A stretch of DNA of 64,000 nucleotides from Adiantum capillus-veneris (taxonomy: Eukaryota > Streptophyta > Polypodiopsida > Polypodiales > Pteridaceae). Positions 36,154 to 46,570 of the stretch are shown one piece after another. The notes under the pieces were generated by a model. That model did no database searches and had not been told where the DNA came from. It worked only from the letters and a program-made list of their open reading frames with translations. A program made the translations under genes and the position numbers. Where the stretch lies: positions 89,490,881 to 89,554,880 of the forward strand of contig CM043957.1 in assembly GCA_014529385.2 (NCBI GenBank). Reading direction: 5' to 3'. Numbering within the stretch: position 1 is the first letter of the stretch; each line of letters opens with the position of its first letter.

Positions 36154-36275
36154 GTACTCAAATGAGCAATCTATGATCCTCTGTATAGAAAACTCTGCAT
36201 TAAACATTCCTGATAGTTCTGGTGCACGGTGATGAGCATGGTCGTTGTATAAGCACGTGAATAGTTTTTCTTCAC

Positions 36276-36960
36276 ATGTATCCTCGCCCACATCGTTTGT
36301 CTCCAGGACTATGATCCCCATGTCTGAAAGAAAAAGCAAGCCAAAACTAGTATTCAAAATTGGTATGTATTTGGTGTCATAACCAAGCGAATATTGGGCT
36401 TGGAGTATCCCTCAAGGTCTCTATTTGCTTGGTTTTGTCCATGCGCTAATGTCATAATAGGTGACGTGACTAGAGTCAAAACCAGGCAAACAGGGACCCC
36501 AAGAATCTCTGAAGGGCCCTATTCATTTGGTTCTGACCCAAGTTAAATTTACATTGTACCCACGTCCATTCGGAATAGGTGGATTGGAACATAGCATTTA
36601 ATGTTATTAGTAAATTCTATGTATCCTCGTCCACATCATCTGTCTCTAGGACTATGATCCCCATGTCTGAAAAATAAAGCAAGCCAAAACTAATATTCAA
36701 AATTGGTTTGTATTTGGTGGCATAACCATGCGAACATTGGGCCTGGAGTATCTCTCATGGTCTCTATTTGCTTGGTTCTGTCCCGTGCGCTAATGTCATA
36801 ATAGGTGAGTGACTAGAGTCAGAACCAGGCGAATAGGGTCCCCAAGAATCTCCGAAGGGCCCTATTCGCTTGGTTCCGACCCAAGTTGAATTTACGTTGT
36901 ATCCACGTCCATTCGGAACAGGTGGATTGGAACAGAGCATTTAATGTTATCAGTAAAAGA
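36276..36960. repeat. Tandem duplication, ~343-bp unit, with GCTTGGTTCTGACC motifs
   Basis: The block starting ATGTATCCTCG...CCACATC near 36277 is repeated from 36620 with few changes. Each unit contains forward and inverted forms of a motif close to CCAAGCGAATAGGG / CCCTATTCGCTTGGTTCTG, the same motif that builds the arrays at 38.0-38.5 and, in altered form, 39.6-40.1 kb. Confidence 0.85.
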
Positions 36961-37232
36961 TATATAGGCCTACTCACTCACTATGACCAAACATAGCATT
37001 GAATAACAACTCAAGTACGGTCACATAAGGAGTAATTATTCCAACCATGCCTTGAACCTCACAACGTTGCATGGAGAATCTCAACTAATATGTACAATTT
37101 GTAACTATGTCAATCTTGAGGTTGTGAGACTTCTAATCTTACCCTAACGGCCCTTGGAGTGTTGTTCCCCTTGTGCCCTAACCCCGTAACGTAGTGGCTT
37201 TGGTGCACACACAGTTAACAACACACAGGCAG

Positions 37233-37235
<3 letters not shown>

Positions 37236-37279
<44 letters not shown>
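37236..37279. repeat. (GA)n microsatellite
   Basis: About 44 bp of uninterrupted GA. The surrounding 36960-38040 holds no recognisable gene. Confidence 0.97.
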
Positions 37280-37282
<3 letters not shown>

Positions 37283-38047
37283 CTATCTCTGCAATATCCA
37301 ATGGCGCCGAGGTGGATGGTGATGTCGCAGGTCGCTGAGAGCAAGAACCAGAAGGTGGATAGGGGGAAGAGGACAAAAAGGCGAAGGCAAGGGTGATGGC
37401 AACACGGCACACAAACCAGTGGAGGTCGCTCAATGCAGGATTGCAAGAGGTGGCCAAGGGAAAGAGCGCAGAAAAGGCGAAGGCAAGGGTGGTCTGTTTG
37501 TTCCACTTGAAGATGGAGATGGCGACTGCAACACGATCGGCGTCTGACTCTAAACGGTCACTCAAAAAAGGCACGTGGGGTGTGCTCACAAGAACAACCA
37601 ATTTGGGAGTAATAAACGGGCTCAGATTCCCATGCAGTACGATCTACCAACCGCAATCTCGGGTGTAATCATGCGCATAAGTGAAGTTGTCACCCTCACT
37701 GAGGTGAGCATACTAAGTTTAGAGGCAGTATCCCGCCAAACATTTTAATTATACCCTCATCCCAGATGAGTGCTCATGCAGTGAGCAAACAGTAAAAGCT
37801 TGAGCGCTCTTTTATCTCTTTTTGCATCCTCTACTGCCCAGCATTTTAACTCTGCCCTTGTTGACGCTACGATGTAAGCAAACCATCTCTTTTGTGCTCC
37901 CAACCCTTTTTGCGCATCCTCATCTTACTCTGTAGTGCTCCTCCTTTTTGTGCATCCTCCTCTTACTCCTATTTTACAGTGCTTTAGTGACGCAAAACTC
38001 TACACACAATGAAGAGGTATGCTACTACACTTTTGTGCACTTGTATT

Positions 38048-38475
38048 TTGTGAGGTCAGCACCAAGCGAATAAGGGAATGCAAACTCTGTTCGTTGCACC
38101 TATTCACTTGGTACTGACCATCGTCTTTATTTATGATGTTTGCTATTATACTTTTATGAGGTCAGTACCAAGCAAATAAGGGAAGGCAAACTCTCTTCGT
38201 TGCACCTGTTTGATTGGTACTGACCATCGTCTTTAATAATGATGTTGGTTATTATACTTTCCTGAGGTCAGTACCAAGTGAATAAGGGAAGACAAAATCT
38301 GTTCGTTGCACCTGTTCGCTTGGTACTGACCATCGTTGCACCTTTCGCTTGGTACTGAGGAGCGTTTCACTTGTTTGCTTGGTACTGACCATCGTCTTTA
38401 TTAATGATGTTTGCTATTATACTTTTTTGAGGTCAGTACCAAGCAAGTAGAGGCAATACAATCGTATTTGGTGCA
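38048..38475. repeat. Inverted-repeat minisatellite, ~107-bp unit
   Basis: Units starting near 38053, 38161, 38266 and 38424 each contain GGTCAGTACCAAGCGAAT and, ~60 bp on, its mirror GCTTGGTACTGACC, so every unit can form a hairpin. Between them recur CATCGTCTTTA and TTGCTATTATACTTTT. The last unit ends about 60 bp before the likely start of the H3-like gene, so the array may belong to its promoter region or to the subterminal part of a carrying element. Confidence 0.92.
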
Positions 38476-38604
38476 CTTCTTCGCTTTGTGCTGACCCTAG
38501 AAATCTTAAGTTCCTTGTGCAACAAATGACATGTCGTTTTCTAATATGCCATTTGTAGAGATGCCTCGTGCAAGGCCACGCTTAGAAGGGCAACATGTGA
38601 CTCT

Positions 38605-39318
38605 TTGCATGCTCAAGCAAGAAGACACCGATATGAGGCGCACAAAGGGGTCCTGCAAGAGCTGCGAAGGATCGAACGACACATGCAACCGGCCATTCCA
38701 CATCTTCCTTTCCAGCGAGTAGTGCGAGAGATTTGCGAGCATTGGAGAGTGGGCATGCGATGGGCCAGTAGTGCACTTCTCTACCTACAAGAAATTGCAA
38801 AAGATTACCTCGTTGAATTCCTAAGGGATGGATATATCCTGGTTGCCCATGCACACCGCGTTACTATCATGCCATGGGATTTTGAAACTCTTCGGAGGCT
38901 ACGCTTTCGCTACGATGGGCTGCTTCAGCCAGTACCTATCCGGGATAGTAGAACCATGGATATTCTTAACATCCCCCCTCTGCATCCTTGTGCACGACAG
39001 ACAGAGCCTTCTAGGGCTAAATTAAGCAGCAGAAGGACACAATCATGGGTCGAGAGAAATGACACAGATGGGCAGGTTGAGCCAGCCGCAAAGGGGCATG
39101 AGCAGCAGGCCAGGGTGGACCCCGAGGCAGTCATGGAAGAAACAAAGACAGTTATGGAGGAACCAACTAGAAAGCAAAATGAGCAAGGCATGGAGGATCC
39201 GAAGCCCGTAAGGGAGGAGCCTGTGCCAGTAAGGGAGGAAAATGTGCCTTCTAGGGAGGAGAATGAGCCATCCATGGATAAAGCTCAAGAAAGGCAAGGG
39301 AAAGCCTCTGCTTCATAA
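38605..39318 (+). CDS. Divergent histone H3-fold protein with acidic repeat tail
   Basis: The N-terminal ~100 residues match histone H3 from Y41 to R131 without a gap. Retained are LPFQR, VREI, RW/F, SSA, LQE, YLV, HA, RVTIMP, D and the LRRLR end, which together cover the alphaN helix and the whole histone fold. Loop 1 has the H3 length, not the longer CENH3 length. Lys56, 64, 79, 115 and 122 of H3 are Arg, His, Arg, His and Trp here. After the fold come about 130 acidic residues with a degenerate PVREEN repeat. The open frame begins at TTG. An alternative N-terminus (MPRARPRLEGQH) lies in another frame from 38561, so a frameshift near 38620 or a missed splice is likely and the tail is uncertain. 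The frame continues past TAA (39316-39318) into the Ulp1-like domain. Confidence 0.85.
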   Translation: MHAQARRHRYEAHKGVLQELRRIERHMQPAIPHLPFQRVVREICEHWRVGMRWASSALLYLQEIAKDYLVEFLRDGYILVAHAHRVTIMPWDFETLRRLRFRYDGLLQPVPIRDSRTMDILNIPPLHPCARQTEPSRAKLSSRRTQSWVERNDTDGQVEPAAKGHEQQARVDPEAVMEETKTVMEEPTRKQNEQGMEDPKPVREEPVPVREENVPSREENEPSMDKAQERQGKASAS

Positions 39319-40850
39319 GAGCTATCCAACAAGGAGCCTTTATTAGAGGAAACGATTATTTTAGAGCAAATCAACGAAGAAAACAAAGAGGAGTTGCAAG
39401 TTTTGATCAGCGCAATGCCTATGCATGCACATATACTACTGCTTGGAAGGTCAGAGGAGTCCTACATTTTCAACCTCGATCAACAAGACTTCCTGTGCAT
39501 GCACACTTTCTCCAACTCCAACGCAACGGATGCGGTCATCAACATTGCTATGTGGTACTTCTCAAGCTCTTTATAAGTCACGCTTGGTTCATTAAATGGC
39601 TCACTTTCGCTAAGACATGGGTCAATACCGAGCGAGTGGTATAACTATCCAATTCCATAAGCCACTGAGTGGTATAACTATCCAATTCCATAAGCCATTG
39701 AGTCGCTTGGTATTGACCCATTGGTATTGACCCATGTCTTAGCAGCAGTCCTCAATGTTGTTATGTGTTATGTCTCAAGCTTTTCTCAAGCTTTTCTTTA
39801 TAAGTCACGCTTGGTTCATTAGATGGCTCACTACTGCTAAGACATGGGTCAATACCAAACGAGTCAGTGCCTTATGGAATTGGATAGTTATACGACTCGC
39901 TCAGTATTGATCCATGTCTTCGTGGCAATCGTCAACGTTGCTATGTGTTACGTCTCAAGCTTTTCTTTATAAGTTACGCTTGGTTCATTAGATGGCTCAC
40001 TACCGCTAAGACATGGGTCAATACCAAGCGAGTCAGTGGCTTATGGAATTTGATAGGTGCCCCAATCACTTGGTATTAACTCATGTGTTTGTGGCAGTGA
40101 TGACAGCCCACTGAAATATCTAAAGTCTAATCTCTACCATTCATTCATGCTAGACATGCTATCTCGCTTCTGCTCGCTGATGTTCAAAACAAAATATATG
40201 TAATAGATTTGCTGATCTCACCTATGCCGCAGAACAACGGAGTTTCCTTTTTGGCTCTGTTGGACTGGTTTAGCAGAGTCAATTTTGATCTAGCACGTTT
40301 TCTAGTCACTGCATACAATCAATCGTGAGTTTCTTCTTGCCTTGTAAAAACCATATTGGATCTAGGATCTTTCTCCTCATCTTTGATGGTTTTGGTGTAG
40401 TGATCATTGTAGTCTATTGTTATTTGACCTTGAAGATAAGATTGTCTACTATGCAAACTCCGGGCAAAGCCGGTTGTTTCATAGTCGTGTAAAAACGTAA
40501 GGCACATCTGGATACATTTGGAAGTAGTATCTCTTTGTAATGTGTTACTGACTCAAGTGGTTATGTATGTTGTGCCGCAAAAAAAAATGTATGCTGTGTA
40601 GAGCATGTTTTGTTAGAACATGATCTAGGGACTACTATCCGGCTTGAACGGGTCATCGTACCCACGCAGGTTGATGACTGTAGCTGTGACTGGCGAACTT
40701 GTTTGAATGCCTTGTTGCTCCTCAGTCAAATTTTGGATGTACCAAACGTAAGTAATCATGTTGTTTCATTGTTTGTTTGCTGCAATGTTTGTATTAAAAG
40801 AAACAACATCTTTACTTACTTTCTTATTATCACGCTTCTACAGGAACTTT
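39319..40850 (+). pseudogene. Ulp1/C48 (SUMO-protease-like) domain, spliced, downstream of H3
   Basis: In the same frame as the H3-like ORF, after one TAA, the N-terminal Ulp1 signature appears (DFLCMHTF ... TDAVINIAMWYF, to 39576). The next exon (about 40150-40324) gives KIYVIDLLISPMPQNNG ... LLDWFSRVNFDLARFLVTAY. An intron GTGAGT...GTGTAG (40325-40400) is followed by DHCSLLLFDLEDKIVYYANS with His (40405-40407, HC for the usual HW) and Asp (40426-40428). A second intron (40487-40601) leads to VIVPTQ and CSCDW, with Gln at 40667-40669 and the catalytic Cys probably at 40685-40687. A last short exon ends in TAA at 40850. These proteases remove SUMO-like modifiers, and CACTA and Mutator elements are known to carry such genes. 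Only the TAA and the tandemly duplicated exon end argue against function. Confidence 0.75.
39537..40090. repeat. Tandem repeat containing the end of the first Ulp1 exon
   Basis: A unit of about 170-200 bp occurs three times. It includes ATTGCTATGTG...TCTCAAGC...TTTATAAGTCACGCTTGG, which is also the end of the Ulp1 exon, and the inverted pair AAGACATGGGTCAATACC / GGTATTGACCCATGTCTT. In the first unit an additional internal duplication (GTGGTATAACTATCCAATTC) is seen. The GCTTGGTATTGACC part resembles the motif of the 38-kb array. Confidence 0.88.
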
Positions 40851-40859
40851 AATTACATA

Positions 40860-41353
40860 ACTACACCCCCAACGATGTGCGACATTTTTCTGTAATGGCC
40901 ATCCAGCATGTTATTATCTTGGTAAACAGATGTACAAGAGACAAAAGCACGAGAGTTGAGGAGTTCGAATAGGCTCGCATTGACGAAATGACAGAGCACT
41001 ACCATCACACTTAAGAGGAGGTTCGAAATATGCAAGAAACAATCAATCAATATTATGTGGATGCCACAAAAGTAGAGGAATGGGCTACACGTCAGCGACA
41101 AGAGCAAGAACAGAGGGAAGCTTCACAGGTGCAAGATGCACGGGAAGCCATGGAAGAGACCCATGATTTCAAACGACGCGAAAGGATGCCCGAGACTAGC
41201 GTCCCCTGAGGAAGAAGAAGCAGCAACCGAGGAAGAGGGCAGGAGAGCAGTGGCAGCAATCAGAGGAAAGGGCAGGGCACCAACCGAGGGAGAGAACAGG
41301 GGAGCAATAGCAGGGGAAGGGACCAATAACTACCTCTCTTTGTATACATTTTG
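40860..41353 (+). pseudogene. Decayed coiled-coil and Arg/Gly/Glu-rich coding remnant
   Basis: Downstream of the Ulp1 exons a helix-rich frame with stops reads VRNMQETINQYYVDATKVEEW, then QRQEQEQREASQVQDAREAM. A frame change near 41205 gives SPEEEEAATEEEGRRAVAAI and ends at TGA 41352. It may be the C-terminal part of the same transposon protein or a separate relic. Confidence 0.35.
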
Positions 41354-41359
41354 ACAGAA

Positions 41360-41630
41360 ACAACACAATTTGTAAAGTTTTGAGACAATGAAAAGTGTAC
41401 ATTTTTTAAACATTATTTGAACAGCACAAAATGTCTCTGTATTAGTCATTTTGAAGAGTACATCATGGTTTGCATGGCATCAAAGCTCATTGTGTACACA
41501 ATGTATGTGACCTAGCTTCCGGTGAAAGCAATTAAGTGAAGTGTATTTGAGAGGGACTCCTTGCACAATGTTGTTTTCTCCTTTTGTCTTGGAATCTGAG
41601 AAGAAGAAAGAGTTAGATTCTATGTCTCAA
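41360..41630. other. No gene seen
   Basis: AT-rich, possibly the 3' flank of the plus-strand gene (AAACAACACAATTTGTAAAG) and of the convergent minus-strand gene that ends at 41635. Confidence 0.4.
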
Positions 41631-41634
41631 TGTA

Positions 41635-42838
41635 TTAAAGACAATCAAAATTCATCCATTTAGTAAGCACCTTTCTATTGTTGAGACTGAATGCATACAA
41701 TTTCGGCAAAAGTGGAAGTTCTTCACATGTAAGATCTACCCTGAGCTGTGCAAGAGTTGTGCTTGACATTGTCTCCATCACAGTAAGTAGGATGTCTCGA
41801 AAGTAGAGCTCCATTGATAAAGGTTTGTGCTCGAGGCTAGACTCTGTATCTTGGTCGAGTGGAATAAGCTGCCCACTCAGAAGATGATATCTAAAATAGT
41901 AAAACGACACTATGAAATCTTGAGAGCTTATAATAAACTTGCAAATTATGGACTTCTTTTGCAAAATACAAATTTTTTGCCTTGTGACTATTTCCTATCC
42001 CAATTATCATCTAAAAAGTCCAAACAGCTCTCAGACTTGAAAATGAACATTGTTGCGGTAGTTCTTATTTGCTCGTCGAAGAAGAAATCTACAAACACTT
42101 CAAGAGGCATAAATAGTACGAACCGAACTATTTTTGTGGCAATTGAATACTTGAGGGACTTTTGTATATCCGAAACAACCTATTCCTAAAGCTTTCACTA
42201 GTTTGGGAAGCTGGCAAAGACCAATCCTTGTTGTCAAAGGATGGAAGTGACAAAGGAGCTACACGATCCCAACCAAAGGAAGTTATCGGTTCCAAATATG
42301 ACATATCATAAAAGAATATTCCATTATCTGCAAGTTCCTTCTGTTGTCTTCCTCGGTACATTTGCTCACCAATAAATAAAATGGAAGCATCAAAAATCCC
42401 AACTATGCTCTCAATTGGTTGCCAGTCCATCCTATTCGATGGATAAATATCTGAAACATACCAAAGATGATATCCACCACTTAACCTTCGAATATAATCA
42501 TGCACTAAGTGAGATGCTCAAAATAACTTACAGTTGGGTCGATGTCGTGAGAAACTTGGAGGAGATGTTTGCAACCTTAAGTCTGCATGATGGAAAGCAT
42601 GTTGTATGAGGACCTCTTTCACCCGCTTGCTTTGTGCACACACTTTAAACTCTTTAACTTGTCCCTTGAAAGCCTCCACGAAATCATTGTGTTGCCTCCT
42701 CTTCCTCCTCCTAGTTTGCAGTAGTACCCAACTTTCGATAGTTATTCGAGATGGTATCTATGCTTGATCATGTGTAGTATAATTGTTAAAAATGCTAACA
42801 GAGTTTTTGGTAGTGCTAGGGCTTCGAGAAGTAGTCAT
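41635..42838 (-). pseudogene. Unrecognised minus-strand multi-exon gene
   Basis: Starting from an ATG at about 42838 (MTTSRSPSTTKNSVSIFNNY), one stop is crossed. A basic helical segment follows (RRRKRRQHNDFVEAFKGQ, VKEFKVCAQSKRVKEVL), ending at a good donor AACT|GTAAGT near 42533. A second exon (within 42128-42505) has MDWQPIESIVGIFDASILF and DMSYLEPITSFGWDRVAP. A third block (41635-41964) has LDQDTESSLEHKPLSMELYF and VDLTCEELPLLPKL. Convergent with the H3/Ulp1 gene. The domains are unknown to me. Two convergent genes between repeat arrays is a common layout for CACTA-like elements. Confidence 0.45.
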
Positions 42839-42839
42839 G

Positions 42840-43420
42840 GTGTGCACTAGAATACACAGAAAAGTTAGCGCAAATATGAAAAAGGGAAGAAATTTTTGAG
42901 AGGGAAGTAGAGCTACTCAAAGTAATATTTGGGCGGGAACATAGATACTAGAGTCTTCAATGAAAGTTCTGAAATTCGTCAGTACAGAGTTAGTATGACT
43001 TATGGCATTTATGCCTTGAAAGTGTAAAATTGTGCAAATTTGATGAACAAAAATAATATTTTCTCCCTTTTTTCTATAAGAGCTTGGCTCCAAAATGTCG
43101 ATTCTCAACGTAACGCCATTGGTCGAGCGCCACTCTCTCTTTCTAGAACTGAAAGGCCCAAAAGTGACTCCAACTTTCTCATAATGTCTATTCCCATTGG
43201 TCTTCACCGAGCACTAATTCCAATGCTACAATCCTATAATGCCACTATAGGCACCCTACCATAGGAGGGTTTAGTCCATTTCTCACCATCCACCAACCAT
43301 GAAAGAATGACTTGCCATCATCCTTGGACCATTACTTATAGTGTGGCCTCCTTGTTCACATTGGTCCAACCGCCTAGGCACTCCGGTTGAGTGGTCTCCC
43401 CTGAATCCCGCCTATTCCGA
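42840..43420. other. No gene seen
   Basis: Upstream flank of the minus-strand gene. A CCACTCTCTCTTTCTAG stretch and short frames only. Confidence 0.4.
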
Positions 43421-43422
43421 CC

Positions 43423-43667
43423 TTGGGGGGGGTCACCTAATAGTTTTGTGACTATCATGTGAGTGCAGGAGAAGGGGTTATTAAATTTTTATTTTTCTCA
43501 CATTTTCACATACCAAAGGGTACTGTAAAATGGAATTGGGAAAAAAATTATAGATTGTGTAGGAAAAGGGTGTATTTTATTTGTTAAAAATTCATAGATA
43601 AGGAGTTTTAAAAATATTCCTTGAACGCACGTGATATACACATTTTATAAATAGTCAGACCCCAAGG
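43423..43667. mobile_element. MITE copy 2, 245 bp, with 7-bp target duplication
   Basis: It begins CTTGGGGGGGGTCACCTAAT, and its other end read on the opposite strand begins CCTTGGGGTCTGACTA. Subterminal CTATCATGTGAG and TATCACGTGCGTTC mirror each other as in copy 1 (11949-12194). It is flanked on both sides by TTCCGAC (43416-43422 and 43668-43674), a perfect 7-bp target duplication. No coding capacity. The internal block TTCATAGATAAGGAGTTTT matches the TTCACAGATAAGGGGTTTT of copy 1. Confidence 0.88.
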
Positions 43668-43679
43668 TTCCGACTCAAC

Positions 43680-44380
43680 AGTTGGAAAGCGATCGACCTA
43701 CCCATAACCATTACAGGCTACGTGACATAATCTCTATTTTTGCAAACCTTTGAAAATTTTCTTTGATGCAAGTCTCAGCTTAGCTAAGTGCTCTTGCAGC
43801 TCCTCTAAGATCAATTTTTGACCTGAAACACTGTTTAGTGGCCTTTTGAACTTACCTTAGAGTCCAAAACCTAAAACTCTAATTCTATAAACACCTAATT
43901 GATGATCTTTAGAGAGTGAGATAGGTCAAAAATCCACCGCGGTGACTTCTTAACCTACTACCTCAAATCGTAGCCACATACTGGCTCTCTTGATATTATA
44001 TTCATTCATTTGTACAATACCCCCTCTAGATATGGTCCCAATGCTAATGTTCGGACTGATCTGAGATCTCTCTCAGGAGTCGATCTCATCCCTACAAAAG
44101 GTACTCGATTAAGGATTCAAACGTGCAACAGCTGCATGAAGCAACGTATTGTGATTCTCACATAGCCAACACTATAAGAGGAAAATTCTAGAACCACTAG
44201 CATTGCTACGGATTAACAAAGAAAAATAAAAAGAGGAAATATTGCATATGCGGCAATAACAACGGCAAAGGATGTGGTAGTGGTTTAACAACAATATACA
44301 CAGTAATAGGAGCGATAATATAGCTGCGTATATCATTGCATATATTACTATGCATATTACTTCGTATATTACCACTATAT
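43680..44380. other. No gene seen
   Basis: Mixed sequence without recognisable domain or repeat. Confidence 0.4.
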
Positions 44381-44386
44381 GGATTT

Positions 44387-44453
44387 TCAACAATAAAGAT
44401 GCTCATCTGGGCCATCCAATTTGGATGGCCCAGATGGGCATCTTTATTGTTGA
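44387..44453. repeat. Near-perfect 33-bp inverted repeat with 1-nt loop
   Basis: Arms 44387-44419 and 44421-44453 are complementary at 32 of 33 positions (TCAACAATAAAGATG at the outer end, GGCCATCCAA at the centre). Such a structure is an extremely stable hairpin in RNA and a cruciform in DNA. No TIR or ORF is associated. Confidence 0.95.
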
Positions 44454-44636
44454 CATGCATGAGGTCATATGGTCTATGACTATCTTCTTCAAGCACATAG
44501 TTCACATAAAAAAATATTGGTCGTTTCTTCTTAATACTCTTCTTCACAAGGGAGCTTTATTTATCTCAGGGGTTTTGTATACTCATCATTGAAGAGTGGG
44601 TCAAATCAACCAGTGATTTGGCAGCTGATGCACTTG

Positions 44637-44810
44637 CACTACAACACTACATGGAGATATCGACGCGCGTATATCGACGAAATTAGCGGGCGTCGATATA
44701 CGGTCGATATAACGCGTCGCAATGTACGTCGGTATACACGTGGAAAGGCTTTATTTCCCACGCGTATATCGATGCGTATAGCGACGCGTATATCGACGCA
44801 AAAAAAATTG
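44637..44810 (+). repeat. CACTA terminus and subterminal repeats
   Basis: After CACTACAACACTAC come CGACGCGCGTATATCGACG, GTCGATATACGG, GGTCGATATAACG, CGCGTATATCGATGCG and CGCGTATATCGACGC. These are direct and inverted copies of one GTATATCGACG motif. In CACTA elements they are binding sites for the TNPA-type protein. Confidence 0.8.
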
Positions 44811-44903
44811 GGGGAAAAAAGCGAAACCCGCGAGCAGCAGGGGCCATTTTCGCCTTCGCTCTGCTCAAATCTTGGCCTCCACCTGCTGCGCAGGTATTAT
44901 GCC

Positions 44904-45190
<287 letters not shown>

Positions 45191-45639
45191 ATGTATGCTT
45201 AGGAAATTCAAATTAAAGAAAAATAATTAAAGAGAGAAATGAAATGAAATGTTATATTAACGTCTTCGAAAGGCCAAAGTGACCTATGAGACATGAGATA
45301 AGAAAGTTACAATGTGATGGATCTGATACAAAGTCAGAGTAAGAAGATGACAAAATAAAATATTATGGAATCCTAAATTGCTGGGTATGGACTAAACGGC
45401 TAAACCAGCTAGCTAGGATAGGTAGATCATAGGAGATCCAACAGCTGTCGCTGGCGGATCTCATCAATCTCCTCCATGGTCAGTAGTCTGACCGAGCGTT
45501 ATGCATGTCGAGCCAAAGTGACCTAGCTAGATCCTCTGATGCAGCCTCTGTCAATGTTGTGTAGTCCTCCGCAGTCGTGGACGTCTAGATCTCCCTAGCT
45601 CAGTCGCTTGTTCGATCAATAGAGAGATAGGGAAGTAGA

Positions 45640-45640
45640 G

Positions 45641-45724
<84 letters not shown>

Positions 45725-45766
45725 GAAATAGCTAGAGAGATAGAGAAAGAGAGTTATATATATATG

Positions 45767-45815
<49 letters not shown>

Positions 45816-45960
45816 GTAGGGAAGTGAAGAGCGAGACAGAGAGAGAGATAGGAAAATAAGGAAATAGAGAGAGAAAGAGAGATAGCGAGAGCGAGATCGA
45901 GAGAGAGAGAGAGGAAGAGAGATAGCGAGAGTGAGATCGAGAGAGAAAGAGAGATCGAGA
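45640..45960. repeat. (GA)n, (TA)n and degenerate GA-rich DNA
   Basis: About 80 bp of GA at 45640-45720, TA at 45755-45790, GA at 45790-45816, then imperfect GAGAGA/GATCGAGA to 45960. The region 45190-45640 and 45960-46570 shows no gene. Confidence 0.95.
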
Positions 45961-46444
45961 TCGCTTTTTTGAGCAAGAACCATGCAAGGCTTCTGAATCT
46001 TTCTCAAGTTGCTCATCCATCTCCACATTATCTTCTGGCTTGGACATGGAGGCCCCGTCCGGTTTACAATCAGGTAGAAAACTTTCATTGGGCTGAGAAC
46101 TTCTATGGCTTGTGCATGTGGTGAAAAAACCACCAGGATGGGCATAATATCCTTGGAAAAACCTGTGCAAAAAAATTACAAACAGATGGAACATTACAAA
46201 AATGACAAAAATGGTCATGCTTTAATATATGATTCATCAAGTGCGGCATTGGAAAGCTTTCTCTGACAAGCTACCTCGGAATGGAGGCAGGTGGGTTCGT
46301 AGACAGAGAAGAAACTATGGAACTAAAAGAGGCAAAGGGGTTTTGCCTGCTACATGCATTGCCATGTACACCTGGGAGTGCACGTATGTGTCTACCCATA
46401 TAGGATTTGACCAATAAAGACGAGATTTTGACCCGGTGGTCCTG

Positions 46445-46480
46445 ATCTCCGTACACCTCTGGACCGAGGTGTACGGAGAT
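46445..46480. repeat. 15-bp perfect hairpin
   Basis: ATCTCCGTACACCTC, loop TGGACC, then the exact reverse complement. It lies in the region upstream of the transposase and is not followed by a T run. Confidence 0.9.
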
Positions 46481-46570
46481 TGGGCAAGACTAGAGAATGC
46501 GAGGTATTTTACATTGTGAGGAGTATATATATATATATATATATTAAAACAACATTCATAATCATTGTAG

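Noticed and set aside
38605-39318. Centromeric histone CENH3
   Set aside because: Loop 1 has the canonical H3 length without the CENH3 insertion, and RVTIMP/H113 follow H3. The acidic C-terminal extension and protease fusion are not CENH3 features.
46445-46480. Rho-independent-type terminator
   Set aside because: A perfect hairpin without T run in plant nuclear DNA; such terminators do not apply here.
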